A model generated the notes under the pieces. That model did not search any database. It had not been told where the DNA came from and saw nothing but the letters and a program-made list of their open reading frames with translations. Positions 33,524 through 42,601 of a DNA stretch of 64,000 nucleotides are shown piece by piece. A program made the translations under genes and the position numbers. Source of the DNA: Kineosphaera limosa NBRC 100340 (GTDB lineage Bacteria; Actinomycetota; Actinomycetes; Actinomycetales; Dermatophilaceae); NCBI RefSeq assembly GCF_000298215.1, contig NZ_BAHD01000032.1, positions 1 to 64,000 of the forward strand, in the 5' to 3' direction. Positions within the stretch are counted from its first letter, which is position 1. The number at the start of each line of letters is the position of its first letter.

Positions 33524-33799
33524 CGGTGGTCCTTCCATGGGTCCCCGGAATCGTGAACGGGTGCCCCACTCCGATCGGAGACATATGGCAGCCACCTGAG
33601 ACAAACCCTGGCTGGCCAGGTCGTGCCCAGTTCGTTCGGCGACCGGCTGGGAGCGAGGCGGCCGGCCATGCCGACTCCGTGCGCAGGTGGTCGCTCGGGC
33701 ACCGGAACCTTGTCGGTGCTCCGTGTTGGTATGCCCTACAGACGAATTGCGGTACGGGCAGGCCCGCGACGACGGGCGCCCCGATTGAAGGAGGGCAGC
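33524..33799. other. intergenic, no feature seen
   Basis: Divergent promoter region between the CAP gene and the membrane-protein gene. The only landmark is AAGGAGG at 33788-33794 for the latter. Confidence 0.4.
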
Positions 33800-35581
33800 A
33801 TGGTGGTCGGAGTCGACGCGTCCTGTAAGGACGCGGGTGGTGTCAAGGGTCGTCGCTCGGCGGGGCGACGCTCGCAGCGCATAGAACGCGGGCCCAGGCC
33901 GCTGGGCGCGACCGCGGAGGTATCGGCGACATCCAGTCAGAGTTCGGCGGCGCAGGGCCGCGTGGTCGAAGTTGTGGAGGCTCTGCCGGAGGAATCGAGT
34001 TCAGTCCCCCAGGGGCGGCCGCGCCCCAGTCACCGCGTGAGCTGCCTAGTCGAGGTCGTCAAGGGTGACGACGAGTGGATCCTGCAGCGGCTCTGCGCGT
34101 CGAAGGGCTGGATTCACCGAACCATCGAACCCGCGGTCGCCGGCGATGACCAGCATGCCGACCAGTTGTCCCTCGTCCGCATAGACATCCTTGTGGATGA
34201 CGTGGCCAGGATGCGAGCGCGCGACGTTGCCCACCGGCGGTTGCAGCGAGCCATTGGCGGGGCCGTCGCTGCAACCGTCAGGGAGTCAAAGCTCGCCGAG
34301 GTAGACGTTCAGCCGGTCGAGGAGTTCGAGGTCGTGTGGGCCCCGCCAGCCGGGTGGGGGCGCTGGCGCGCGGGGGCCTGGAACGCCGTGATCCGCTGTG
34401 GGGGCCTGCGGGTGCAGCGGCATCTCGCGTTGCCGCCCGGCAGTTCCATGGCTGACGCCGACAGCGCCCTGAGGGGCTCGCCGCTGAACGCCCCGGATTT
34501 CCCGGCGACCCGTCAGCGTGCCTATCAACCCGTCGGCCAACGGGTCTTCGAGCGTCCAAGATTGCCGGAGGAGCGGATTCGAGCGGCGCTGCCCAACGCG
34601 TTGCGCATCGTAATTTCCGTGATTCTGATGGGGCTCGGGTTTCTTGTGGGCCTGTTTCACGGCGACCGTGCGGCTGGGTGGTTCCTCGCCGCTGGCGTGG
34701 TGGTGGTACTTGCCGCGTCCCGGAATCTTGGATCGATCGGAACGGCCAATCGAGACTGGTCAAGTAGGCGGCGCTGGCTGTACGGTCTACTCCTTGCTGT
34801 GCTGTTGGCCTGCCTCGGTTGGATGCTGGCGTCCTTCAATGTGAACCCCTCGGCGATGCCGGGCGCCATCATGTTGGCGCTCTTCTGCTTGGTGGCGGCC
34901 GGAATTGCCCATCTGCGTTCTTCCTGGGTTGGACGTCATGCGTGGCCGATGCTGGGGTTGACCCTTCCGTCCGTGGCCGTCCTCGCCTATGTCAGTGACG
35001 CCGGCTGGGATCTCTACACACGCTATGGATTCGGCGTTCCGTCAGGGGTCGTGGAACGCGGGCCAGCGGCGAACTTCATGATGGCTTCCGGGTTCACTCT
35101 TCTGGCGCTTTTTTCGATTGTTTTGTTTCTAGGTGCAGCCGGTTGGCTTGAGCACTTCTTTCCGGAGCGTCGCGACAATGTGCTCTTCTTGGTGATGCTT
35201 GGCCTGCTGGTCACGGCTGCCATGATGGAGATGCTGAACTATCAAGTGAAGTCCATTTCTGATTCGGTGGCGTCTACCCGGTCGGCAGCCCAGGCGGGCC
35301 AGCAGCCGGAGGAGTTCCGCGGCCTTAGGGGTTCCCTGGTGTGTGCGCGGCCCGTTGTGCCGGAGCCCGCGGTGCTCAATGCCAAGTCACCCGCGGACGC
35401 CAGCGGCGAGCCCGGCTCCTCTTTGGATCGCCCCTTGCTGACCTTGCCCACGACCGACGGTCTGGTCTGGTTGACGGACCCCCACGGGCTTGAGCACGGC
35501 GTCCAGCCGGTCGCCATGACCGTGCCTCGCGACCAAATCTCTACGCAATTCGCTTCCGGCGGCGCGTGTGCTCGGCATTGA
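33800..35581 (+). CDS. uncharacterised multi-TM protein with long cytosolic N-terminus
   Basis: 593 residues from ATG 33800, chosen because AAGGAGG lies six bases upstream. The first 215 residues are soluble, charged and unrecognised (e.g. VKGDDEWILQRL, LVDDVARMRARDVAHRRLQ), with acceptable GC3 for coding. From about residue 275 there are six to seven membrane helices (IVISVILMGLGFLVGLFHG, FLAAGVVVVLAA, LYGLLLAVLLACLGWMLASF, MLALFCLVAAGIAHL, LLALFSIVLFLGAAGWL, VLFLVMLGLLVTAAMMEML). The C-terminal 100 residues are soluble. ATG 34448 could start the membrane part alone, so the N-terminal half is less certain. No family assigned. Confidence 0.5.
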   Translation: MVVGVDASCKDAGGVKGRRSAGRRSQRIERGPRPLGATAEVSATSSQSSAAQGRVVEVVEALPEESSSVPQGRPRPSHRVSCLVEVVKGDDEWILQRLCASKGWIHRTIEPAVAGDDQHADQLSLVRIDILVDDVARMRARDVAHRRLQRAIGGAVAATVRESKLAEVDVQPVEEFEVVWAPPAGWGRWRAGAWNAVIRCGGLRVQRHLALPPGSSMADADSALRGSPLNAPDFPATRQRAYQPVGQRVFERPRLPEERIRAALPNALRIVISVILMGLGFLVGLFHGDRAAGWFLAAGVVVVLAASRNLGSIGTANRDWSSRRRWLYGLLLAVLLACLGWMLASFNVNPSAMPGAIMLALFCLVAAGIAHLRSSWVGRHAWPMLGLTLPSVAVLAYVSDAGWDLYTRYGFGVPSGVVERGPAANFMMASGFTLLALFSIVLFLGAAGWLEHFFPERRDNVLFLVMLGLLVTAAMMEMLNYQVKSISDSVASTRSAAQAGQQPEEFRGLRGSLVCARPVVPEPAVLNAKSPADASGEPGSSLDRPLLTLPTTDGLVWLTDPHGLEHGVQPVAMTVPRDQISTQFASGGACARH

Positions 35582-35867
35582 GACGGCGCCTGAGGCCGCC
35601 ACGGGACTCCACGAAACGCTGGTCGGCCCCACGGTCGCCAGTGGCAACGGAAGATCGGCATGGCGCACGCAGCAGCCGATCCCGGACCAGGTCTGCCCCG
35701 CAATGATCAGCGCGTCCTTGGGTGTTCGCACGGGATTCTGGGCTAGTCCGGGCTCTGTCCTGGGCCCGCTGGTCCCTTGGGTAGCCACCGCACCCGCGCG
35801 GGGCGGCAATCGGATGTGAATTTCCAAAGAAGACAGGGGGCTTCGCCCCGCCTGCCGATGGGGACAC
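35582..35867. other. intergenic, no feature seen
   Basis: 286 bp between the multi-TM gene and the next secreted-protein gene. Nothing recognisable except ribosome-site-like AAGACAGGGGG near 35829-35839. Confidence 0.35.
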
Positions 35868-36938
35868 ATGCGCATCAAACCCCTCGCCGCAGCCGTCGTC
35901 GGCGCCCTCGTCGCCCTTGGTGTCACCGCACCCCAGCAGGCGCGGGCCGACGACTACTACTACGACGAGACCTTCGAGGTCGTAGCTGCGGCGGCGTCCC
36001 CTTCTGCTGTCTCCGTCAGGGAGCTGGGCACCGCGCCTGTCACGATCACGTTGACGACGCGGACCCGCGAGCACGAGCAGGACCAGTCCGGGACAGTGAT
36101 GACCCTGTCGGAGTCGATGTACACCCCAGGGCCGGCCGACATGTCCGTCACCCTCAAGCTCGTCGGCCAGAAAGGGGCGACGAAGCACTGGCGGGGCGTG
36201 GTCAACGTGGGCGGGCCGACGCGAACCGTGCGGTTCAGCGGCGCATACAACTGCGAATTCCTGTGCACCCGCTACCTGACTCCGATCGCTGGGCCCGAGA
36301 TTCATGTGCGGGGGCGCAACAGCCCTGCCATCACGTTCGAGAAACTGTCGGCAGCCGATCTAGGTAGCCCCACCTACGTCGTCAAGGGGCGCGTCTTGAG
36401 CACCTCGAAGCACGCCTACGGTCGTCGACCAACCGTCATCGTGGGCCAAGGCGACGAGTGCTACAACAGCGACCAAGGCGGCACCGCGGTGCGGACGGCG
36501 CCCGATGGACGCTTCACGGCCGTTCTGAACAACCGGATCACCAACTCGATGTTGGGCGCCCCGATGCGGTCGGGGCAGTGCGCCAAGGTCCTGTCCGACG
36601 CGAAAGACATCAGGAATCGCCGGACCTTCCTCGCCTTCGCGTCGACCACCGTGCCATGGACGATGACCCTCCCCGTGCAGGCACCAAAGACCGTCAAGAG
36701 TGGCAGCACAGCCCGTGTCGATTCAGCGGCTGCGCCGTTGGGGCCGCTGGCCAAGATCACGCTCGAACGCCTCCACGGCCGCAGCGCCTGGCGCCCGATC
36801 TCCGAAGGTCACGTCCGAACCAACGGCCGAGTCAGCACCTACATCAAGGCCGACGCACTGGGCCGCCACGTCTACCGACTCCGGTCCGACGACTCGAAAG
36901 CGATCTCCAAGCCCTTCGTCGTGACCACCGTCCGATGA
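35868..36938 (+). CDS. uncharacterised secreted protein
   Basis: 356 residues. Signal peptide MRIKPLAAAVVGALVALGVT, cut near ARA-D, then an unusual DDYYYDETFEV. Two beta-rich regions: about 35-150 (PVTITLTTRTREHEQDQSGT, VTLKLVGQKGATKHWRGVV with CEFLC cysteine pair) and about 160-270 (VVKGRVLSTSKHAYGRRPTV, ECYNSDQGG). The C-terminal 85 residues (KTVKSGSTARVDSAAAPLGP, ITLERLHGRSAWRPI, GRHVYRLRSDDS) look like an Ig-like carbohydrate- or wall-interacting domain seen at the ends of actinobacterial exoproteins. No catalytic motif. Function unknown. Confidence 0.7.
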   Translation: MRIKPLAAAVVGALVALGVTAPQQARADDYYYDETFEVVAAAASPSAVSVRELGTAPVTITLTTRTREHEQDQSGTVMTLSESMYTPGPADMSVTLKLVGQKGATKHWRGVVNVGGPTRTVRFSGAYNCEFLCTRYLTPIAGPEIHVRGRNSPAITFEKLSAADLGSPTYVVKGRVLSTSKHAYGRRPTVIVGQGDECYNSDQGGTAVRTAPDGRFTAVLNNRITNSMLGAPMRSGQCAKVLSDAKDIRNRRTFLAFASTTVPWTMTLPVQAPKTVKSGSTARVDSAAAPLGPLAKITLERLHGRSAWRPISEGHVRTNGRVSTYIKADALGRHVYRLRSDDSKAISKPFVVTTVR

Positions 36939-37055
36939 CCTGACCGCCCCGAGGGGCCATTCCTGCGATCGGCGAGGCAACCTGCGAGCTCAACAAGCGG
37001 TCGCCCTGCACGCACGATCCAGTCGCCCTCTCTGCCCCTGGCGAGCCAGGGCAGC

Positions 37056-38115
37056 TCAGGCAGCGTCCCGGAGGCAATGCGGGCAAACCACTCCGGCTGC
37101 CCGGTCTCGTTGTCCTTCGCGAAGGGCGACCACATCGGAGAACTGCCGACGTAAGCGCTGGGGTGTTTTGGTGACCGCGCGCCATGTCGGCCGCAGCACC
37201 AGCCAGTCGGCGGCGATCAGTCCGGTGTAGCGGTCGCAGTCTGCAGCGAAGGCGCTGCGCGTGGCATGCCAGGCGTAACTGTCGCCCTCGATGACGATCC
37301 GCAGTGCCACGTCCGCAAAGATCGAGCTGGTGACCAGTGTCGTCCACAACGATCTGCACCTGCGGTTCGACCGACAACCTCGGCACCTCGAGTGCCAACG
37401 CGCGGATCGCCGACTCAAACGGATTCGCCGCCCGCCCGTCGGCTGCCTCGATGACGCGCCGCACCCGACCGCGAAACTGGCGGGCGACCGAGTCCACGCC
37501 CTCGAGCAGTTGCGAGCGCGCGACCAGGGCCGGCGCGTCCCCGTCCGGTCGCAGCGCCGAGTCGGCGGCGGCCAACGCCTCGGCGAACGGCAGATCAGCG
37601 GCGCAGTCCAACACGGTGCGCAGCGGTGCCGTCACGCCCTCGCGACGCTCGTCCTCGGTGAGGCTCCGGCGCCGCAGGATCGCGCCCCCGGCACGCTGGG
37701 GCAACTCGCGGCCCCGCGGCACGATGACCTCAGGCACCGTTGGCTCGACCAGCACGGGCAGCCCGTAGTGCTCGGCCGCGCTGCGATGCGACCGGGTGGC
37801 GACCAGCAACTGTGCCTTTTGGCGGTGGAGCGCTGCACGTTCGCTTCGCCGGGCGGCGAGCACCTGCGGGTCGAAGGCTGTCTGATCGAGCGGGGCAGGA
37901 GAAGCCACTGCGTCGCCGTCGGGTAGCGCGTAGCGACCCCGGTGGCGACGCACGATGACCCCCGCCTGCTGCGCCTTGCGGACCGTCCGCCAATCGGTGG
38001 CGGCTACCAGTTCGCAGTACTCGGCGATGCCGCCCGAAGCGACGAGGTAGGCATGAAGCGCTGCCACGCCGGGATCGTCGGTGCGGTCGGGGGCCGGGAT
38101 GGGCGTTAGGGACAT
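37056..38115 (-). pseudogene. AbiEi-like/DUF559 protein with frameshift
   Basis: From ATG 38115: an AbiEi-type N-terminal winged-helix region (GGIAEYCELVAATDWRTVRKAQQAGVI in pieces, RRHRGRYALPD), a middle domain (HRSAAEHYGLPVL, GVTAPLRTVLDCAADLPF), then DUF559/Vsr-like nuclease sequence NPFESAIRALALEVP and VDDTGHQLDL. At about 37318-37321 (CTTTGC, one extra T) the frame shifts; the nuclease continues as ADVALRIVIEGDSYAWH, DRYTGLIAADWLVLRPTW and ends CPHCLRDAA at 37056. The acidic residues after the shift are needed for the nuclease fold, so the unshifted product is defective. Such proteins are predicted type IV TA/endonuclease-like and usually orphan. TGTGGATAA lies 53 bp upstream. Confidence 0.75.
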
Positions 38116-38241
38116 GCCGCGATTCTGGCGACAGCGCCGCCGGTCCCGCAGAGGCCATCCACAGCCCTGTGGATAACCTTGATCGATCGGGCGGCGCCGA
38201 TCCTGCGGCGGGTTGCGTCGCTCGGTGCCGACACTGTGGCA

Positions 38242-38338
38242 AACGGAGTACGTCATCGGCAGGTCACAAATCCGTCAGCCTCGTGACCTGGGGTGTTCAC
38301 GCCCTGGCCGTGGCGCCTCTCGAATGACGTACTCCGTT
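38242..38338. repeat. 97-bp palindromic element, copy 2
   Basis: AACGGAGTACGTCAT (38242-38256) is exactly inverted at 38324-38338; interior shares GTGACCTGGGGTGTTC with copy 1 at 30483-30579. Lies upstream of the DUF559 gene. Confidence 0.75.
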
Positions 38339-38522
38339 CGCCCCCGGCGCACGCAGGGCCAACTCTGAGGCACTGACCGCACCCGAGCGCCCCACGCCGA
38401 CAGTGCCGGGACGTGCGCCCTGCCCTGCGCTGTCGGGCCCCTTCGGCCTGCCGCCTGCAGTCGAGCGCGGTTGCGGCACCTACACTTTCGTGAAGGTCAG
38501 CTCGCGCGGTGAAGGAGGGTCC

Positions 38523-39413
38523 GTGGTCACGGTCTCGCTGATCACGCCGGTGTTCAACGAGCAGCGGTACCTGCCCGCGATGCTCGACAGTGTGCGCGCC
38601 CAGACGCACTCCGACTGGGAGCTGCTGCTTGTCGACGATGGGTCGACCGACGACACCCCCACCCTCGTCGCCGCCGCTGCCGCCGACGATCCGCGGATCC
38701 GGGTCGTCTCCAGTGGCACCAAGCTCGGCAAGGTCGCCGCGTTCAACGCCGCATACGCCGCCGCCCGCGGCGACATCGTGTGTCACGTCGGTGGCGACGA
38801 CGAGCTCGTGCCGGCCGCGCTGCGATTGCGGGTCGACGCCCTCGGCCCGCACGTGGGGGAGCGGGCCGTCGCGTTCTTCAAGATCCTCATCGTCGACGAG
38901 GCCCGCGGCACCGAAACCGTGCATCCACGTGGGGCGGGCGGCAACATGTCCGGGCCCAGCATCACGATGACCCGGCCGCTGGCAGACCTTGTCTTTCCCG
39001 TGCCACCCGAGCTGCCGTCCGAGGACATCTGGATGGGTAACCTCGCCGCCGCACTCGCCGACCGGCGCATCGATTCCACCGACGTCGTCATCCGGTACCG
39101 CGTGCACGCCGGCAACTCCAACCCCCGCGCCAAGTCCTTCGCGCAGATGAGCGAGGCCATGCATGTGCGCTCCCGGGCCTTTCCGCGGATGCTCGCCGAG
39201 CCCCGGTTCGACCTGCCGGCCACGGCGCGGGCGCAGTTCGAGCAGCAGTGGCGGGCCGAACAGCTGCGACGCGACGGGCGAGTGCTCGCGCTGCTGACCG
39301 ACCGGCAGCTGCCCCTCGTCGAGCGGCTGGCGTACGCCTCGATGGCCAACCCGCCCCTGTGGTTCGCGCGGCAGAAGTTGGCGCACCGCGCCGGTGGGTG
39401 GCGCGGCCGATGA
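38523..39413 (+). CDS. family 2 glycosyltransferase
   Basis: 296 residues. GTG start at 38523 with GAAGGAGGG upstream; the open frame extends further 5' without support. GT-A fold: TVSLITPVFNEQRYLPAML, VDDGSTDDTP (nucleotide site), GDIVCHVGGDDELVP (metal-binding D-D-x in the GDDE block) and the acceptor-site EDIWMGN, which provides the catalytic-base-like acidic pair. It transfers a sugar from a nucleotide donor, probably onto a lipid-linked surface glycan. Overlaps the GT4 gene by ATGA (39410-39413), so they are translationally coupled. Confidence 0.9.
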   Translation: MVTVSLITPVFNEQRYLPAMLDSVRAQTHSDWELLLVDDGSTDDTPTLVAAAAADDPRIRVVSSGTKLGKVAAFNAAYAAARGDIVCHVGGDDELVPAALRLRVDALGPHVGERAVAFFKILIVDEARGTETVHPRGAGGNMSGPSITMTRPLADLVFPVPPELPSEDIWMGNLAAALADRRIDSTDVVIRYRVHAGNSNPRAKSFAQMSEAMHVRSRAFPRMLAEPRFDLPATARAQFEQQWRAEQLRRDGRVLALLTDRQLPLVERLAYASMANPPLWFARQKLAHRAGGWRGR

Positions 39414-40801
39414 GTCGGCGCGTCGTTGTCGTCACCGGGCTCTACCCCACGTCGGCCCACCCGCAGCGAGGAATGTTCGTGCGCGACCAGGTCGATGCGC
39501 TGCGGGCGGCCGGCTATCAGGTGCAGGTCGCGCACCGCGAGATGCCGGGGCTGCGGGCAGTCGCGCGGCGGCTCGGGGTCGGGGCGCGCGCTCGGGCCGG
39601 CGGGCCTCCTGCTGGCGCTGGACCTGCCGACCCGGGTTCCGGTTCAGCAGCACAGCCTGGGGTTCCGTCGCAGACGGGAGGCTCAGCGCAGACGGGGGAG
39701 TCGGCTCGGGCGGCAGATGCAGCGGAGCCCGGGGCCTGGGCTGACGCGGGGGGCTCCGCCCAGGTGGGGCGGGCGGCGCAGGCTGGCAGTTCGGTGCTGC
39801 TGGGTGCAGCCGGGCCCGGGCGGCCCACGCCCAGCACCGCGCAGCAGGTGCTGCGAGTCGGGGCGCGTTTCGCGCGCGAGGTGCACGACACCCTCGGACT
39901 GGCGGCCGCGGTGATGCTGCTGCAACGCGACCTGCGCGACCTCGAGCGCGAGCACGGGCGACCCGACGTGCTGCACGCCCACAACGCCTTTCCCGCCGGG
40001 GTGGCCGCCGTGCGGTACGGGCGGGCGCGCGGCATTCCCGTCGTCATCACCGAACACTCCTCGGCGTTCTTGCGGGCGCAGCATGGCACGGCCGAACTGC
40101 GGCGGGCGGCTGCGACGTATGCCGCGGCCGACGCTGTCGTGGCCGTGAGTGAGTTGCAGGCCCGCTCCCTGCCCGGCGTCGGGTCGGGCGTGCACGTCAT
40201 TCCGAATGTGGTGCCGGTCGACGACTTCGCCCTCCGCTCGCCCACGGCGGCTGCGGCGGGATCGGTCATCAGCATCGGCACCTTGCTGCCGCACAAGGGC
40301 ATGCCGCAGGTCATCCGTGCCTACGCCGCCTTGCCCGCGGCGGTGCGGGCCGCGCACGCACTGTGCCTCGTCGGCGCCGGCCCCTCCCGCCCCGGCCTCG
40401 AAGACCTAGCCCGCGACCTCGAAGTCGACGTGCGGTTCACCGGCCACCTCGACCGCCCCGCCGTGGCCCGCGAGCTGCAGCAGGCCGCCGTTCTCATCTC
40501 CGGGAGCCCAGTGGAGACCTTCGGAGTGACCCTCGTCGAGGGCCTCGCCGCCGGAGTGCCGTTCGTCGCGCCCCGCAGCGGCGGCCCCCAGAGCATCTGG
40601 ACCCCCGGCGCGGGGGTGCTCGCCGACGGCCCCGACGAGGCCGCGCTCAGCAGGGCGCTCACCGCAGCCTTGGCGCTCGAGGCATCCCCCGCCGCCGACC
40701 AGGCACGGCGAACCAGCGCCGTAGCGCGCTATGGGCCCGCCGCGGTCGCCGCCGAACTCGATGCGCTCTACGACGAAGTGCTCACCCGCCGCGCCCGCTG
40801 A
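39410..40801 (+). CDS. family 4 glycosyltransferase with low-complexity insertion
   Basis: 463 residues, GT-B fold. Start ATG 39410 overlaps the preceding stop. N-terminal acceptor domain: VVVVTGLYPTSAHPQRGMFV, DVLHAHNAFPAGVAAV, PVVITEHSSAF. C-terminal nucleotide-sugar domain: SIGTLLPHKGMPQVIRAYA, LCLVGAGPSR, VRFTGHLDR, and GSPVETFGVTLVEGLAAGVPFVA (the E-x7-E region). Between about residues 58 and 145 there is an 85-residue Gly/Ala/Ser/Gln-rich insertion (GGSAQTGESARAADAAE-like) that is not part of the fold. Works with the GT2 on a surface polymer; donor and linkage unknown. Confidence 0.9.
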   Translation: MSRRVVVVTGLYPTSAHPQRGMFVRDQVDALRAAGYQVQVAHREMPGLRAVARRLGVGARARAGGPPAGAGPADPGSGSAAQPGVPSQTGGSAQTGESARAADAAEPGAWADAGGSAQVGRAAQAGSSVLLGAAGPGRPTPSTAQQVLRVGARFAREVHDTLGLAAAVMLLQRDLRDLEREHGRPDVLHAHNAFPAGVAAVRYGRARGIPVVITEHSSAFLRAQHGTAELRRAAATYAAADAVVAVSELQARSLPGVGSGVHVIPNVVPVDDFALRSPTAAAAGSVISIGTLLPHKGMPQVIRAYAALPAAVRAAHALCLVGAGPSRPGLEDLARDLEVDVRFTGHLDRPAVARELQQAAVLISGSPVETFGVTLVEGLAAGVPFVAPRSGGPQSIWTPGAGVLADGPDEAALSRALTAALALEASPAADQARRTSAVARYGPAAVAAELDALYDEVLTRRAR

Positions 40802-40894
40802 CGTTGGGCGGGCACCTGGCCTGTGCTCCTGGCTGGCGCCTGGGCGCGACTGCTGCGCTCCCTGCCGACCGATGCTGTTGCAACCGCACCCGTG

Positions 40895-40980
40895 GGCAGG
40901 GACAGCAACCGTCGGCGGAAGGGGTGGGTAGGGACGGCAACCGTCGGCAGAAGGGGGTGGGTAGGGGCGCGAACGTCGCT
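40895..40980. repeat. tandem repeat of 32-33 bp between convergent genes
   Basis: Units begin GGGCAGGGACAGCAACCGTC (40895) and GGGTAGGGACGGCAACCGTC (40927), with a partial third from 40960 (GGGTAGGGGCG). They fill the gap between the GT4 and flippase stops. Confidence 0.7.
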
Positions 40981-40992
40981 GGTGTCGCGGCG

Positions 40993-42489
40993 CTAGCGGG
41001 CGCCGCGCATCGCGCTGACAAGGTGGCGGGCCGACACGGTGCACGCGGCGAGCAGCACAGCCACCCCGACCGCTCCGACCACAATCACAACCACCGGGTC
41101 GGCCGCGCTCCGAGCGACCAGCGACGCGGCGACAGCCAGCACCGCCACCACCAAAGACCCCCACAGTCGGGCGAGGACCCCCACCAGCGAGCCGCCGGCC
41201 AGGCGCAGCACCCACATGACGTAGGCGACGCAGATGACGAAACCCGCGATGCCGTACCAGAGCACCCCCAGCAGCGGATCGCCCAGAACGACACCCATCC
41301 ACAGCCCGACCAGTCGCAGGATCATCTCGACGAGGGCGATGAGCAGAATCTGGCCCATCCGGTTGCGCACCGTCGCGTACGAGCTGAGCGGGGTGGAGAC
41401 GAAGTTCGCGCCCAGCCACGGCGCGAGCAGCGCCGCGAGCACGCCCGCCTCGAACCAGCGGACGCCGAACACCACAGCGAACAGCTCCGGGCCGAGCACC
41501 CCGACCGCCACGAAGACCGGCAACGCCACGAGCACGAGCCCGACCGTCACCGTCTCGATGGCCGACCGAGCGCCCGTCGACTCCCGCTCTAGGCGAGCCA
41601 TTTTCGGGTAGAGCACGCCGGCGACCGCCGTGCCCAGCAGCGCCGCCGGCGCCGCCAGCACCTGGGTCGCCAGACCGAACTGACCCGCGAACTCCCGACC
41701 GAAAAGCCACGCCACGAACGGTGCGACCGCGCCCACCGACACCACCGTCAACAGCGCCGGGAAGGTGTTGAGCAGCGGCATCCGCTGCCACCGCCGCGCC
41801 ACGATGCGCATCTTCGTGGGCGCGCCTTCCGTCGGTGGCGCCCGGAACCCCATCGAGACCGCCGTGGCGAAGCGACCGGCCGCGTACCCCGCTGTCAGGC
41901 CCAACATCGTCAGCCCCGCCAGACCCGCACCGATCTGTGTCACCGCAGTGACACAAGCGCCCCACACCGTCGACGTTCCCACCGCACCGAACCGTCCGCG
42001 GCGGCTCTCGAACAGGCGCAGGCTCGTGAACGCGGCGATCGACAAGGCTGTGACCGGCACGAGCCACAGCGCCGCGGCTGCCCCCAGCCCAGCACCCAGG
42101 CCGCCACCGAACACCGCGACGGCGACCAGAGCCACCTGAGCGGCGAGGGTCACGCCCACCGCCGACCTCAGACACAGCCGCAGCAACCCGTGCGCCTCCG
42201 GCTCATCGGCCGCCAACGGGATCGCCATCTCGTAGCGCATCGTCGCGAACACCGCCAGGATCGAGGCGTAGGCCAGAGCGATCGAGAACGCACCCCGCTC
42301 ATCGGGGGTGTACAGCCGCGCCAACACCACCTGGCTGCCCAGTAGCACGATCTGCGCGGCCGCGGCCCCCGAGGTCAGGTAGGTGACGTCGCGGGCGAAT
42401 CCGCCGATCAGCGACCCGTCGCGCAGGCGGGACAACAGGGGCACCCAGCCAGTGTAAGAGGGCTCAGACTCCCTGTCGGACAGCCTCAC
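40993..42489 (-). CDS. polysaccharide flippase (Wzx/MATE-like, MOP superfamily)
   Basis: 498 residues with 12-14 predicted helices. The N-terminus DVTYLTSGAAAAQIVLLGSQVVLARLYTPDERGAFSIALAYASIL (seen in parts from residue 34) is the typical Wzx opening helix pair, and LYPKMARLERES in the middle is also common in this family. It should flip undecaprenyl-linked glycan across the membrane. The start is GTG 42489; a later GTG at 42444 is possible. It is convergent with the GT4 gene. A hairpin at 42511-42539 separates it from the CWB2 gene upstream. Confidence 0.85.
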   Translation of the reverse strand: MRLSDRESEPSYTGWVPLLSRLRDGSLIGGFARDVTYLTSGAAAAQIVLLGSQVVLARLYTPDERGAFSIALAYASILAVFATMRYEMAIPLAADEPEAHGLLRLCLRSAVGVTLAAQVALVAVAVFGGGLGAGLGAAAALWLVPVTALSIAAFTSLRLFESRRGRFGAVGTSTVWGACVTAVTQIGAGLAGLTMLGLTAGYAAGRFATAVSMGFRAPPTEGAPTKMRIVARRWQRMPLLNTFPALLTVVSVGAVAPFVAWLFGREFAGQFGLATQVLAAPAALLGTAVAGVLYPKMARLERESTGARSAIETVTVGLVLVALPVFVAVGVLGPELFAVVFGVRWFEAGVLAALLAPWLGANFVSTPLSSYATVRNRMGQILLIALVEMILRLVGLWMGVVLGDPLLGVLWYGIAGFVICVAYVMWVLRLAGGSLVGVLARLWGSLVVAVLAVAASLVARSAADPVVVIVVGAVGVAVLLAACTVSARHLVSAMRGAR

Positions 42490-42510
42490 TCGCGCCCCAC
42501 CAACGGCGAA

Positions 42511-42539
42511 GGCCCGCCGCGCGAAATGCGCGACGGGCC
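42511..42539 (-). terminator. hairpin after the CWB2 gene 42602-44437
   Basis: GGCCCGCCGCGC (42511-42522) pairs with GCGCGACGGGCC (42528-42539) with one internal mismatch; it lies 63 bp downstream of the CWB2 stop on the minus strand. Confidence 0.65.
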
Positions 42540-42601
42540 CTCGGCGGCGGATCGGTCCAGGAGAAGACCCGAGCCCGATCCGAGCATCGTTGTGCGAGTG
42601 G

